Part shown: positions 23,016-30,175 of the stretch, in pieces | Layout: each line of letters starts with the position of its first letter | Numbering within the stretch: position 1 is the first letter of the stretch | Assembly: GCA_937996595.1 (NCBI GenBank) | Contig: CALKVC010000241.1 | Span: 1 to 30,175 of the forward strand | Length of the DNA stretch: 30,175 nt | Direction: 5' to 3' | DNA from: an uncultured Chitinophagaceae bacterium | GTDB lineage: Bacteria > Bacteroidota > Bacteroidia > Chitinophagales > Chitinophagaceae | The notes under the pieces: model-generated | Told to the model about the DNA's origin: nothing | The model's input: only the letters and a program-made list of their open reading frames with translations | The model's database searches: none | Made by a program: the position numbers and the translations under genes

Positions 23016-23495
23016 ATGTCATACAGGATAGGTTCGGGAATAGATTTTCACCAACTGGCAGCAGGACGACAACTATGGATTGGCGGCGTGTTAATACCAC
23101 ACCATAAAGGAGCCGTTGGCCACAGTGATGCTGATGTATTATTACATGCTATATGCGATGCCCTGTTAGGCGCATTATGCCTGGGTGATATTGGCAAGCA
23201 TTTCCCCGATACCGATAATACATATAAAGGCATAGACAGCAAAATACTACTTGAGAAAACCCATAACCTGATAGAGCAGAAAGGCTATTCTATCGTAAAC
23301 ATAGACAGCACTTTATGTTTGCAGGCACCAAAAATCGCCCCATATATTTCCGCCATGCAGCAGGCCATTGCAAATATTCTTTCGGTTCAACTAACAGATG
23401 TATCTATTAAGGCAACCACAACGGAGAAAATGGGATTTGCGGGCAGGGAAGAAGGGCTGGTTGCCTATGCCACCGTGTTATTAAAAAAAGACTGA
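23016..23495 (+). CDS. ispF: 2-C-methyl-D-erythritol 2,4-cyclodiphosphate synthase
   Basis: A 159-residue enzyme of the MEP isoprenoid pathway that cyclises CDP-methylerythritol phosphate with release of CMP. The metal ligands Asp10 and His12 (GIDFH) are present, as are GHSDADVLLHAICDALLGA, the GDIGKHFPDTD stretch and the family signature KATTTEKMGF. The start at 23016 gives the standard N terminus (MSYRIGSGIDFH); the frame is open further upstream, to 22887, but that part is the intergenic repeat read by chance. Only five bases separate it from the next gene, so it likely opens an operon running to 26892. Confidence 0.96.
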   Translation: MSYRIGSGIDFHQLAAGRQLWIGGVLIPHHKGAVGHSDADVLLHAICDALLGALCLGDIGKHFPDTDNTYKGIDSKILLEKTHNLIEQKGYSIVNIDSTLCLQAPKIAPYISAMQQAIANILSVQLTDVSIKATTTEKMGFAGREEGLVAYATVLLKKD

Positions 23496-23500
23496 ACCTA

Positions 23501-25600
23501 TTGACATCAATCCGAAAATATCTTTACGCCGTCCTCTTATTAATGGCATTTCAGGCAGGTAAGGCTCAAAAGCAGCATTACAACTGGTATTTTGGAACAG
23601 CTGTTGGGTTGAATTTTAATGTGAACCCTCCTGCAGCATTAACCAATGGTAAAGGTAATTCGGTTGAAGGCTGTGCAACCGTTTCAGACATTAATGGAAA
23701 TCTCTTATTTTATAGCAACGGGACGAGCGTTATAAACCGCCTGCATGAAGTAATGCAGAACGGAAGTTCAATAGCCGGCGATCCCAGCAGCACTTCCAAT
23801 GTGCTTATCATACCGCTTCCAGGTAACGACAGTATTTATTACCTGTTCAGCATTGGCGCCGGAGGTCAGGGTTTGAAAGGTTTCCGCTACAGTATCATCA
23901 ATATAAACAAACAGGGCGGTTTAGGCGAAGTTATCAGTAAGAATAACCTGATTGCAGACGATTGCTTTGAGAAAATGGCAGCTGTAAGACATTGTAATAA
24001 AAGGGATGTATGGATCACCGTTAGGGCCTGGGAAACAGATGAATACCGTACTTATGCGCTTACCTCAGCTGGCTTTAATAGTTTTCCTGTTATAAGCCAT
24101 ACAGGCCTTGTTGTTGGCGGATATGTGAATAATTCCATCGGTGCCCTGAAATTTTCAATAGACGGTACGAGGCTGGTAGCGGTTCATTCATTTGAAAACG
24201 ATGTAGTGGAATTGATGCAGTTTGACAATACGAATGGCATCATTACAAATCCTGTATTATTTAAACCCAACAGTGTACCTCCCATTTATACCGGCATATA
24301 CGGTGCTGAGTTTTCGCCCAATGGAAACCTGCTGTATATTTCTTCCAATAACAGCATGGCTGATCCGTCAACCTTATACCAGTTTGATATCAGTACCATG
24401 GATGCAGCTACAATATTGGCATCAAAACAGGTAATTGCTGAAACCAGCCCCTGGTTTGGCGGTGCTTTACAGATTGCAGCCGATAAAAAGATTTATTATG
24501 CCTTATGGAAAGACACGGCCATTTCAGTAATTGAAGATCCGGACGTGTATGGCCCGGGTTGTAATTTCAGGTTCAACAAGATTTTCTTATCCAATATCAT
24601 CAACGAACCGGTGCAATTCGGACTGCCTTCCCTTATTTCCGGCGACCTTGACGGCCAATTTGTACCGTATGATTTTTCCAGGCTCCCGGGAGATTGTGAA
24701 AGGCTGGATATTGCTTTCAGGATAAACAGGCTTTCAGGCATAGATTCTGTGCACTGGGATTTTGGTGACGGGAACCAGTCAACCCAGCTTGCTCCTGTTC
24801 ATACTTATTCAAATGCTGGCAACTATACCGTTAAACTGATTGTATATAATGTAAACTGTTCGGGTTTATACGATACCATTACGCATAACTATGATTTTAG
24901 TATTTTCAATGCCAGTAATTTTTTACCTGCAGACAGTTCATTTTGTGCGATAAGTAATTTTAAGATCAGGGGAACCGTAACCGCACAAAAATATCTATGG
25001 AGTACAGGAGCCATTACCGATAACATATCAGTATCACAACCCGGCACTTACTGGCTGCAGCTTGAAAATGAAGGCTGCGTAGTACGTGATTCCATCACCC
25101 TTTACATCAAACCATCTGCAACCGTTAACCTGGGGAATGATACAACCGTTTGTACTAACAGACCGGTAGTTATCAGCGCCGGTGTGGATGGTATGCGTTA
25201 CCTGTGGAATGACGGCTCCACCTCAAAAACGATTACTGTAAACAGGCCCGGAAATTTTTGGGTGGAAGTGAGCAGTACAGACAAGTGCAGTGCATCAGAC
25301 AGCATCCGGGTACAATGGGGTGATTGCGACCTTTACATTCCTTCAGCGTTTTCTCCCAACGGCGACGGTTTAAATGATATGTTCGGATTGGTAAATGGCA
25401 TCAATGCCACCGGGTATTCAATGAAGATTTACAACCGTTTCGGGCAAATCGTTTTCAGGTCAGATGACCAGTTTGTAAAATGGGATGGTAAATTCAAAAA
25501 CAAACCGGCTCCTGCAGGATTATATCCCTGGATACTCACATATCTTAACAAGAACGGTTATCCGCAAACGGAAACGGGTACGGTAATACTCATCAGGTAA
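23501..25600 (+). CDS. Secreted protein with PKD domain and type B T9SS sorting domain
   Basis: A 699-residue type IX secretion cargo. A TTG start at 23501 gives a complete signal peptide (TSIRKYLYAVLLLMAF..GKAQ); the first in-frame ATG, 14 codons later, would break it. The N-terminal 380 residues look like beta-propeller repeats (FSPNGNLLYISS, FSIDGTRLVAV). A PKD domain follows at about 400-460, with VHWDFGDGNQST and HTYSNAGNYTVKL. Two Ig-like, Cys-containing segments come next. The C-terminal domain from about 608 (LYIPSAFSPNGDGLND ... IYNRFGQIVF ... WDGKFKNKPAPAGLYPW) is the gliding-motility-associated type B CTD. It should be surface-attached or released. It sits between ispF and dut, with gaps of 5 and 15 bases. 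Binding target unknown. Confidence 0.92.
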   Translation: MTSIRKYLYAVLLLMAFQAGKAQKQHYNWYFGTAVGLNFNVNPPAALTNGKGNSVEGCATVSDINGNLLFYSNGTSVINRLHEVMQNGSSIAGDPSSTSNVLIIPLPGNDSIYYLFSIGAGGQGLKGFRYSIININKQGGLGEVISKNNLIADDCFEKMAAVRHCNKRDVWITVRAWETDEYRTYALTSAGFNSFPVISHTGLVVGGYVNNSIGALKFSIDGTRLVAVHSFENDVVELMQFDNTNGIITNPVLFKPNSVPPIYTGIYGAEFSPNGNLLYISSNNSMADPSTLYQFDISTMDAATILASKQVIAETSPWFGGALQIAADKKIYYALWKDTAISVIEDPDVYGPGCNFRFNKIFLSNIINEPVQFGLPSLISGDLDGQFVPYDFSRLPGDCERLDIAFRINRLSGIDSVHWDFGDGNQSTQLAPVHTYSNAGNYTVKLIVYNVNCSGLYDTITHNYDFSIFNASNFLPADSSFCAISNFKIRGTVTAQKYLWSTGAITDNISVSQPGTYWLQLENEGCVVRDSITLYIKPSATVNLGNDTTVCTNRPVVISAGVDGMRYLWNDGSTSKTITVNRPGNFWVEVSSTDKCSASDSIRVQWGDCDLYIPSAFSPNGDGLNDMFGLVNGINATGYSMKIYNRFGQIVFRSDDQFVKWDGKFKNKPAPAGLYPWILTYLNKNGYPQTETGTVILIR

Positions 25601-25615
25601 CAGTTTAATATTATT

Positions 25616-26059
25616 ATGGCAGTTTTAAAAATCAGGATAATCAATAATTCGGGGAATGAAATACCTGCTTATGCAACGGCAGGTTCAGCGGGGATGGATA
25701 TAAGGGCACATCTTGATAGCCCTGTTACGCTGAACCCGATGGAAAGGAAACTGGTACCAACAGGTATTTTTATAGAGCTGCCCGAAGGATATGAAGCCCA
25801 GGTAAGGCCCAGGAGCGGGCTCGCATTAAAGCATGGCATCACCTGCCTGAATACACCCGGCACCATCGACAGCGATTACAGGGGTGAGATAAAAGTGCTG
25901 CTCATCAACCTCTCGCAGGAAGTGCAGACCATTACAAATAATGAGCGTATAGCCCAGATGGTTATATGTAAAGTTGAAAAAGCCGAATGGGTAATAGCCG
26001 GCCAGATTGAAGATACAGAAAGAGGCAGCGGAGGTTTTGGCCATACAGGAAAACAATAA
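25616..26059 (+). CDS. dut: Deoxyuridine 5'-triphosphate nucleotidohydrolase (dUTPase)
   Basis: A 147-residue trimeric dUTPase that hydrolyses dUTP to dUMP and pyrophosphate, keeping uracil out of DNA and feeding thymidylate synthesis. All five family motifs are present in order: AGSAGMDIRA, VRPRSGLALKHG, NTPGTIDSDYRGEI, NERIAQMVI, and the C-terminal RGSGGFGHTG that closes over the active site. Length is normal. It follows the secreted-protein gene by 15 bases and precedes the lipoprotein gene by 17 bases. Confidence 0.97.
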   Translation: MAVLKIRIINNSGNEIPAYATAGSAGMDIRAHLDSPVTLNPMERKLVPTGIFIELPEGYEAQVRPRSGLALKHGITCLNTPGTIDSDYRGEIKVLLINLSQEVQTITNNERIAQMVICKVEKAEWVIAGQIEDTERGSGGFGHTGKQ

Positions 26060-26076
26060 TTCTTAATAGGAGATAC

Positions 26077-26892
26077 ATGAAATTTTATTTGCCAATAGGC
26101 TTTTTACTTATCAGTTTGATCCTGTTCAGTTGTAAAACGACCAGGCAGATAAACAAGGCGATAGCTCCCAAAGACAGTACAACCGTTTTTGATAAGAAAT
26201 CTGCAGAAGATTCTATCAGGCTGATCAGTGAAACAGTATCTGCTTTCAAATCAAATCATATAGATTTCAAAACATTCTCGGCAAAGATTAAAGTGGATGT
26301 GGAAGACAATAAAGGTAAACAGCCTGATATTACGGCAGTTGTAAGAATAATTAAAGACAGCGCCATATGGGTATCCCTATCCGCCACCTTATTCAATGTG
26401 GAAGTTTACCGGGTGCTGATTACTAAAGACAGTGTTATCTTACTGAATAAGCAAGAAAGGGAAGTGCAGTACCGGTCGCTCGATTACCTGCAGGAAGTTG
26501 CACAGATTCCGGTTGATTATTACATATTGCAGGACATGCTGGTTGGCAACCCGGTTTTCTTCAATGATTCCATTGTTACTTACCGGCAGGTAAACGATCT
26601 TATTTTGATGGGCACTGTAGGAACTGTTTTTAAAAACCTGCTTACCATAAAAGTAAGCAATAAATTACTCACGCATATTAAACTGGATGATATTGATATA
26701 TCCAGGAACCGGACAGCAGATATTACCTATGATAATTATGAGAGCAATAACGGCTTTAATTTTTCTACATACCGCCAGATCATTGCATCGGAAAAGAACA
26801 AACTCGATCTGAGGTTAAACTTCAAGCAATATGAGTTTAACAAAGAATTATCAGTCACATTCAACGTACCGAAAAATTATAAAATCAAATAA
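26077..26892 (+). CDS. DUF4292-like outer-membrane lipoprotein
   Basis: A 271-residue lipoprotein with a typical signal and lipobox (LILFSCK, acylated Cys at residue 19). The mature part resembles DUF4292 proteins of Bacteroidota, which have a LolA/LolB-like beta-sheet pattern: FKTFSAKIKVDVEDNKG, VVRIIKDSAIWVSLSA, and VYRVLITKDSVILLNKQ. The function is unknown; a role in lipoprotein or envelope biogenesis is plausible from the fold. An AGGAG sequence at 26068-26072 stands five bases before the ATG, a rare clear Shine-Dalgarno site here. The gene is usually found near EnvC/M23-type genes, as here. It closes the ispF operon. Confidence 0.82.
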   Translation: MKFYLPIGFLLISLILFSCKTTRQINKAIAPKDSTTVFDKKSAEDSIRLISETVSAFKSNHIDFKTFSAKIKVDVEDNKGKQPDITAVVRIIKDSAIWVSLSATLFNVEVYRVLITKDSVILLNKQEREVQYRSLDYLQEVAQIPVDYYILQDMLVGNPVFFNDSIVTYRQVNDLILMGTVGTVFKNLLTIKVSNKLLTHIKLDDIDISRNRTADITYDNYESNNGFNFSTYRQIIASEKNKLDLRLNFKQYEFNKELSVTFNVPKNYKIK

Positions 26893-27024
26893 TCGTTATT
26901 TGCATGGACGGATGTTACTGTTGCCTGGTAGTAATCGTGCTGTTAACCATGTTAAAGTAATTTCATCTTACTGTTACAATGGCAATTACTAAGCTTCACG
27001 CATCAGTAATTCCAATCTGAATTG

Positions 27025-27032
27025 TATTTTTG
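27025..27032 (+). promoter_or_regulatory. Candidate -7 element of the EnvC-like gene
   Basis: TATTTTTG matches TAnnTTTG and lies 22 bases before the ATG at 27055, in a 162-base gap that otherwise shows nothing notable. No TTTG at the right distance upstream. Confidence 0.35.
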
Positions 27033-27054
27033 CTGAAACCCGTAAATTCAATAG

Positions 27055-28383
27055 ATGGTAAAGATCATCCTCACATCCTGTATCTTTTTATTTTCTTCCT
27101 TAGCTGTGTTTGCGCAGCCTGAAACAAGGGAAGAACTTGAAAAACAGCGCCAGCAATTGAAAAAGGAGATTGAACAAACGGAAAAACTCCTTAAAAGCAA
27201 CAAGGCAGAAACAAAGGAAAACCTGTTGCAGTACAAACTTATCACCAATAAGGTAAACCTGCAGGACCGGGTAATTGACAATATTAACCGCGACCTGAAA
27301 GTGCTGAACAATAATATGTATAATATTCAGCGCGACATGACCAGGTATGACCGGTTACTCGATACATTGAAAAGGGAATATGCCAAAAGCATGGTATATG
27401 CCTATAAGAACCGCAGCAGTTACGATTTCCTCAACTTCATTTTTTCAGCAGCCAGTTTCAACGATGCTATTAAAAGGATTACGTACCTGAAAAGTTATCG
27501 TAACTACCGTGAAATGCAGGGAGAAAACATTTTACGCACACAGGAATTGCGCAGGAAGAAAAAGGAAGAGTTGGGTGGGACTAAACTGGAGAAAAATAAA
27601 ACCCTCCAGGTGCAGAGTAAGGAAATGCAGGCTCTGGAAGCGCAGCAAAAAGAGAAAGACAGGATTTTGGCAGAATTGAAAAAGCAGGGAAAACAGCTTA
27701 ATAACCAGATAGTAGCCAAACAAAAGCAGATGCAGAAAGTGAGCAATGCAATTGCTGCTGCTATTAAAAAAGCTCAGGAAGAAGCCAGGAAAGCTGCACT
27801 GGCAAAGGCTGCAGATGAAGAGCGTAAAAGATTGGCTGAAGCGCGGGAATTGGCAAAGGCTAATCCGGGTTCAGCTTCAGGAACTGAAAAAGGAACTGCA
27901 CCCGTAAAGGTGAGACCTGCAAAACCGGCAAATAAGCCGGCGGAAAGTGTGCTCCTGAATGCCGGTAATACAGCCTTGAATACAAGCTTTGAAAGGAACC
28001 GCGGTTCATTGCCCTGGCCGTTAGACAGGGGCGTAGTGCTGATGCATTACGGAAAGAACACTTTGCCAAGCGGCAGCATATTGAATGTTACCTCTGTAAC
28101 CATTTCTTCCGAAATAGGCACACCGGTTAAAGCCGTGTTTAACGGAACCGTTTCTACCGTACAGAATGTGGAAGACATGCAGGTGGTGATCATACAGCAT
28201 GGCCGGTATTTTACCACATACAGTAACCTGTCTGGTGTAAATGTGCAGCGTGGACAGGAAGTTAGCACCGGGCAAACTATTGGAAGGGTAGCTGCCAATT
28301 TTGACGGGGTAGGCGCCATTGATTTTTATATGAGCAATGAATCCAGCAACTTTGATCCCGAAAAATGGTTACGCCCGCGTTAA
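27055..28383 (+). CDS. EnvC-like murein hydrolase activator with degenerate LytM (M23) domain
   Basis: A 442-residue exported protein. The signal peptide ends at VFAQ. A long charged coiled coil with a central break spans about residues 22-270, then an Ala/Lys/Pro-rich linker, then a LytM domain from about 320 (SLPWPLDRGVVLMHYG) to the end (FDPEKWLRPR). The zinc ligands of active M23 peptidases are missing: the HxxxD site is replaced by serine-rich sequence (SVTISSEIGTPVKAV), the HL after TTYS reads NL, and HxH reads IDF. So it should not cut peptidoglycan itself. EnvC works this way, activating amidases at the division site with its coiled coil docking on FtsEX. No ftsEX or amidase gene is in the window. 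It is convergent with bshA, the stop codons being directly adjacent. Confidence 0.88.
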   Translation: MVKIILTSCIFLFSSLAVFAQPETREELEKQRQQLKKEIEQTEKLLKSNKAETKENLLQYKLITNKVNLQDRVIDNINRDLKVLNNNMYNIQRDMTRYDRLLDTLKREYAKSMVYAYKNRSSYDFLNFIFSAASFNDAIKRITYLKSYRNYREMQGENILRTQELRRKKKEELGGTKLEKNKTLQVQSKEMQALEAQQKEKDRILAELKKQGKQLNNQIVAKQKQMQKVSNAIAAAIKKAQEEARKAALAKAADEERKRLAEARELAKANPGSASGTEKGTAPVKVRPAKPANKPAESVLLNAGNTALNTSFERNRGSLPWPLDRGVVLMHYGKNTLPSGSILNVTSVTISSEIGTPVKAVFNGTVSTVQNVEDMQVVIIQHGRYFTTYSNLSGVNVQRGQEVSTGQTIGRVAANFDGVGAIDFYMSNESSNFDPEKWLRPR

Positions 28384-29502
28384 TCAGATGACACTTTTAT
28401 ACAAGTCCTCATAAAGAGGCACGATATGCTGGATGTCGAATTTTTTCGCCTGAAGCAATGCGTTCGATTTAAACCGTAGCAGTGTTTGTTCATCCTTTAA
28501 GATCTTCAGTGCATTCCGGCTCATGTCTTCCACATCACCTACCGGGCTCATATACCCGCAAACGCCATCAATAATTATCTCGGGCAAACCACCCGCATTG
28601 GTTGATATCACCGGCACTTCGGCAGCCATGGCTTCCAGCGCAGCCAATCCGAAACTCTCATATTCGCTTGTTAACAGGAACAGGTCAGCTATCGGCAATA
28701 TGTCTTCCATCTGTTCCTGTTTTCCCAGGAATTTGATTGCTTCATAAGAAGGGCAATCCCTTGTCATTGATTCAATTGCGGGCCTTTCCGGTCCATCGCC
28801 AATGAGCAGCAGCTTGCATGGTATTTCCTTTTGTATAAGCAGGAAGGCATTCACCACATCATCCACGCGTTTCACTTTCCGGAAGTTGGAAGCATGCACT
28901 ATTATCTTTTCTCCATTGGGCGAAATCAGTTTTCTGAAAGCATCCACCGGTTTTTTATTAAAACGCTTCACATCCACAAAATTGTGAATCACTTCAATAT
29001 CTTTATTGATGCTGAAATTACGGTACGTTTCCTCTTTCAGGTTGTTTGATACGGCAGTAAGTATGTCACTCTCCTCCATGGAAAATGTAACTACCGGGCT
29101 GTAAGTCTTGTCCCTGCCTACCAGCGTGATATCTGTACCGTGTAATGTGGTGATTACCGGTATCTTTTTATTTTTTTTTGCCAGTATCTGTTTTGCCATA
29201 TACGCTGCGGCTGCATGCGGAATGGCGTAATGAACATGCAACAGGTCTATCTGGTTATTGCTAACCACATCCACCATGGTACTGGCCAGGGCTGTTTCAT
29301 ATGGCGGGTAATCAAATAACGGATAGGTGGGCACCCTCACCTCATGATAAAAAAGGTTGGCATGAAACCCGCTAAGCCTGACCGGTTGCTGGTAAGTTAT
29401 AAAATGGATATTATGCCCCTTATCTGCCAGCGCTTTGCCCAATTCTGTAGCCAGCACCCCACTGCCTCCGTATGTTGGATAACAAACTATCGCAATATTC
29501 AT
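28384..29502 (-). CDS. bshA: N-acetyl-alpha-D-glucosaminyl L-malate synthase
   Basis: A 372-residue GT4 glycosyltransferase, the first enzyme of bacillithiol synthesis, joining GlcNAc from UDP-GlcNAc to L-malate. The N terminus MNIAIVCYPTYGGSGVLATELG is characteristic of BshA, as are HVHYAIPHAAAAY, TTLHGTDITLVG and VIHNFVD. The C-terminal donor site contains LLTSEYESFGLAALEAMA and STNAGGLPEII. I start at 29502; a frame extension to 29583 adds 27 residues with no family likeness. Bacillithiol is a known low-molecular-weight thiol of several Bacteroidota. bshB and bshC are not in the window. Its stop codon abuts that of the EnvC-like gene with no base between. Confidence 0.94.
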   Translation of the reverse strand: MNIAIVCYPTYGGSGVLATELGKALADKGHNIHFITYQQPVRLSGFHANLFYHEVRVPTYPLFDYPPYETALASTMVDVVSNNQIDLLHVHYAIPHAAAAYMAKQILAKKNKKIPVITTLHGTDITLVGRDKTYSPVVTFSMEESDILTAVSNNLKEETYRNFSINKDIEVIHNFVDVKRFNKKPVDAFRKLISPNGEKIIVHASNFRKVKRVDDVVNAFLLIQKEIPCKLLLIGDGPERPAIESMTRDCPSYEAIKFLGKQEQMEDILPIADLFLLTSEYESFGLAALEAMAAEVPVISTNAGGLPEIIIDGVCGYMSPVGDVEDMSRNALKILKDEQTLLRFKSNALLQAKKFDIQHIVPLYEDLYKSVI

Positions 29503-29616
29503 AATACTATTGATTAAGATTAATAGATCTGTATAACCTGGATTCGGTTTTCTGAAAACGCAAGTTACCGATATTATGTTCATTCTTATATTAGTTAATG
29601 ATTAATGGTAATTGGT

Positions 29617-29624
29617 TAAGTTTG
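29617..29624 (+). promoter_or_regulatory. Possible -7 element of the M28 peptidase gene
   Basis: TAAGTTTG fits TAnnTTTG and ends 15 bases before the ATG at 29640. No proper -33 TTTG is present, so support is weak. Confidence 0.25.
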
Positions 29625-29639
29625 TTTTAATTTCATTGC

Positions 29640-30127
29640 ATGAAAGTTTCATTCACCGCAATCTTCATACTGTCTGTTAGCTTCTCTGCTTCTTTTGCCC
29701 AGGATAAGGATTCGGCCATCATAAGGAAACTGGCCATAGAGATCATGTCGCATACTTATGCGTATGAAAACCTGCGTCATCTCTGTAAAGAAATCGGCCC
29801 AAGGCTCAGCGGTTCGGCAAATTCATTGAAAGCCGTGCAGGCAACTGCAGATATGCTAAGGCAGGCCGGCGCAGATACAGTTTATCTTCAACCATGTATG
29901 GTTACACATTGGGAAAGGGGTGAAAAAGAAACAGGGTATGCGGAAACGGGTAGCGGTGAAAAACATTTTCTTAAACTCTGTGCACTCGGTAATACCATAT
30001 CAACGGGTGAAAACGGGATTAAAGCACCAGTTGTATTGGTAAGTTCTTTCAGAGAACTGGACAGCCTGGGCGAGAAAGGAATAAAAGGGAAACTGGTATA
30101 TTACAATTCCCCGATGAACCCAACTTA
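29640..30127 (+). CDS. M28-family metallopeptidase, N-terminal part (cut by contig end)
   Basis: The first 162 residues of an exported peptidase. The signal peptide (MKVSFTAIFILSVSFSAS, then FAQ) is clear. The following region, with YENLRHLCKEIGPRLSGSANSLKAV and the start of a PA-like segment (APVVLVSSFRELDSLG..IKGKLVYYN), matches Bacteroidota M28 aminopeptidases of about 450-520 residues. The zinc ligands would come later and are missing. The apparent TAA stop (30126-30128) is false: its last base is the first base of an Illumina adapter, so the true codon is TA plus an unknown base, probably Tyr. The gene should continue beyond the contig. Confidence 0.82.
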
Positions 30128-30175
30128 AGATCGGAAGAGCGTCGTGTAGGGAAAGAGTGTCTTCGCCTGTGTAGA
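30128..30175. other. Illumina TruSeq adapter with i5 index (assembly artefact)
   Basis: From 30128 the sequence reads AGATCGGAAGAGCGTCGTGT and on to 30160, the reverse complement of the TruSeq read 1 adapter. Positions 30161-30168 (CTTCGCCT) sit where the i5 index belongs; the reverse complement AGGCGAAG is, from memory, TruSeq index D505. The last seven bases GTGTAGA match the beginning of the flow-cell P5 part. This is untrimmed adapter, not genome. Confidence 0.97.

Noticed and set aside
29503..29583. 27-residue N-terminal extension of bshA
   Set aside because: No likeness to BshA, whose first strand starts exactly at the ATG ending at 29502.

Overview
The window looks like one contig of a Bacteroidota genome, most likely from the Chitinophagales or a close relative. 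The evidence is the gene content (dialkylresorcinol/flexirubin-type pigment genes, type IX secretion and gliding genes gldJ and porV, a type B sorting-domain cargo protein, bshA), promoters of the TTTG-N19-TAnnTTTG kind, and few Shine-Dalgarno sequences. The last 48 bases are not biological: they match an Illumina TruSeq adapter with an i5 index, so the right edge is a contig end.

Region 1 (about 1-17602) is a pigment cluster of the aryl-polyene/dialkylresorcinol (flexirubin) kind. The left arm on the + strand is a tightly overlapping operon: ketosynthase (cut by the window edge), chain-length-factor-like ketosynthase, membrane-anchored polysaccharide deacetylase, LolA-like carrier, lipoprotein and a FabZ-like dehydratase. 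The middle holds a CPA2 cation:proton antiporter (-), an unrecognised exported protein (+) and a CrtI-like FAD oxidoreductase (+). The right arm is a ten-gene minus-strand operon starting near 17602: an exported helical protein, darA, darB, a conserved unknown, a BtrH-like acyltransferase, ABC ATPase, ABC permease, ACP, ketosynthase and a second chain-length-factor-like protein. The inferred pathway is as follows. The KS/CLF pairs with ACP and dehydratase build the polyene chain. DarB and DarA make a dialkylresorcinol. The BtrH-like enzyme is a candidate for joining the two by an ester. The ABC transporter, LolA-like protein and lipoprotein would move the product to the outer membrane. The starter-unit ammonia-lyase, ligase, ketoreductase and MMPL exporter usual in such clusters are not in the window and may lie beyond the left edge.

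Region 2 (17801-22676) begins with tRNA-Ser(GGA) and continues with cell-envelope and secretion genes: murF and gldJ on the minus strand, then divergent porV with a well-formed promoter and terminator.

Region 3 (22677-30127) starts with three copies of an intergenic repeat at an 85-86 bp period. A compact operon follows: ispF, a secreted type B CTD protein with a PKD domain, dut, and a DUF4292-like lipoprotein. Next come an EnvC-like protein with a degenerate LytM domain, bshA on the minus strand, and the first third or so of an M28-family peptidase, cut off by the adapter.
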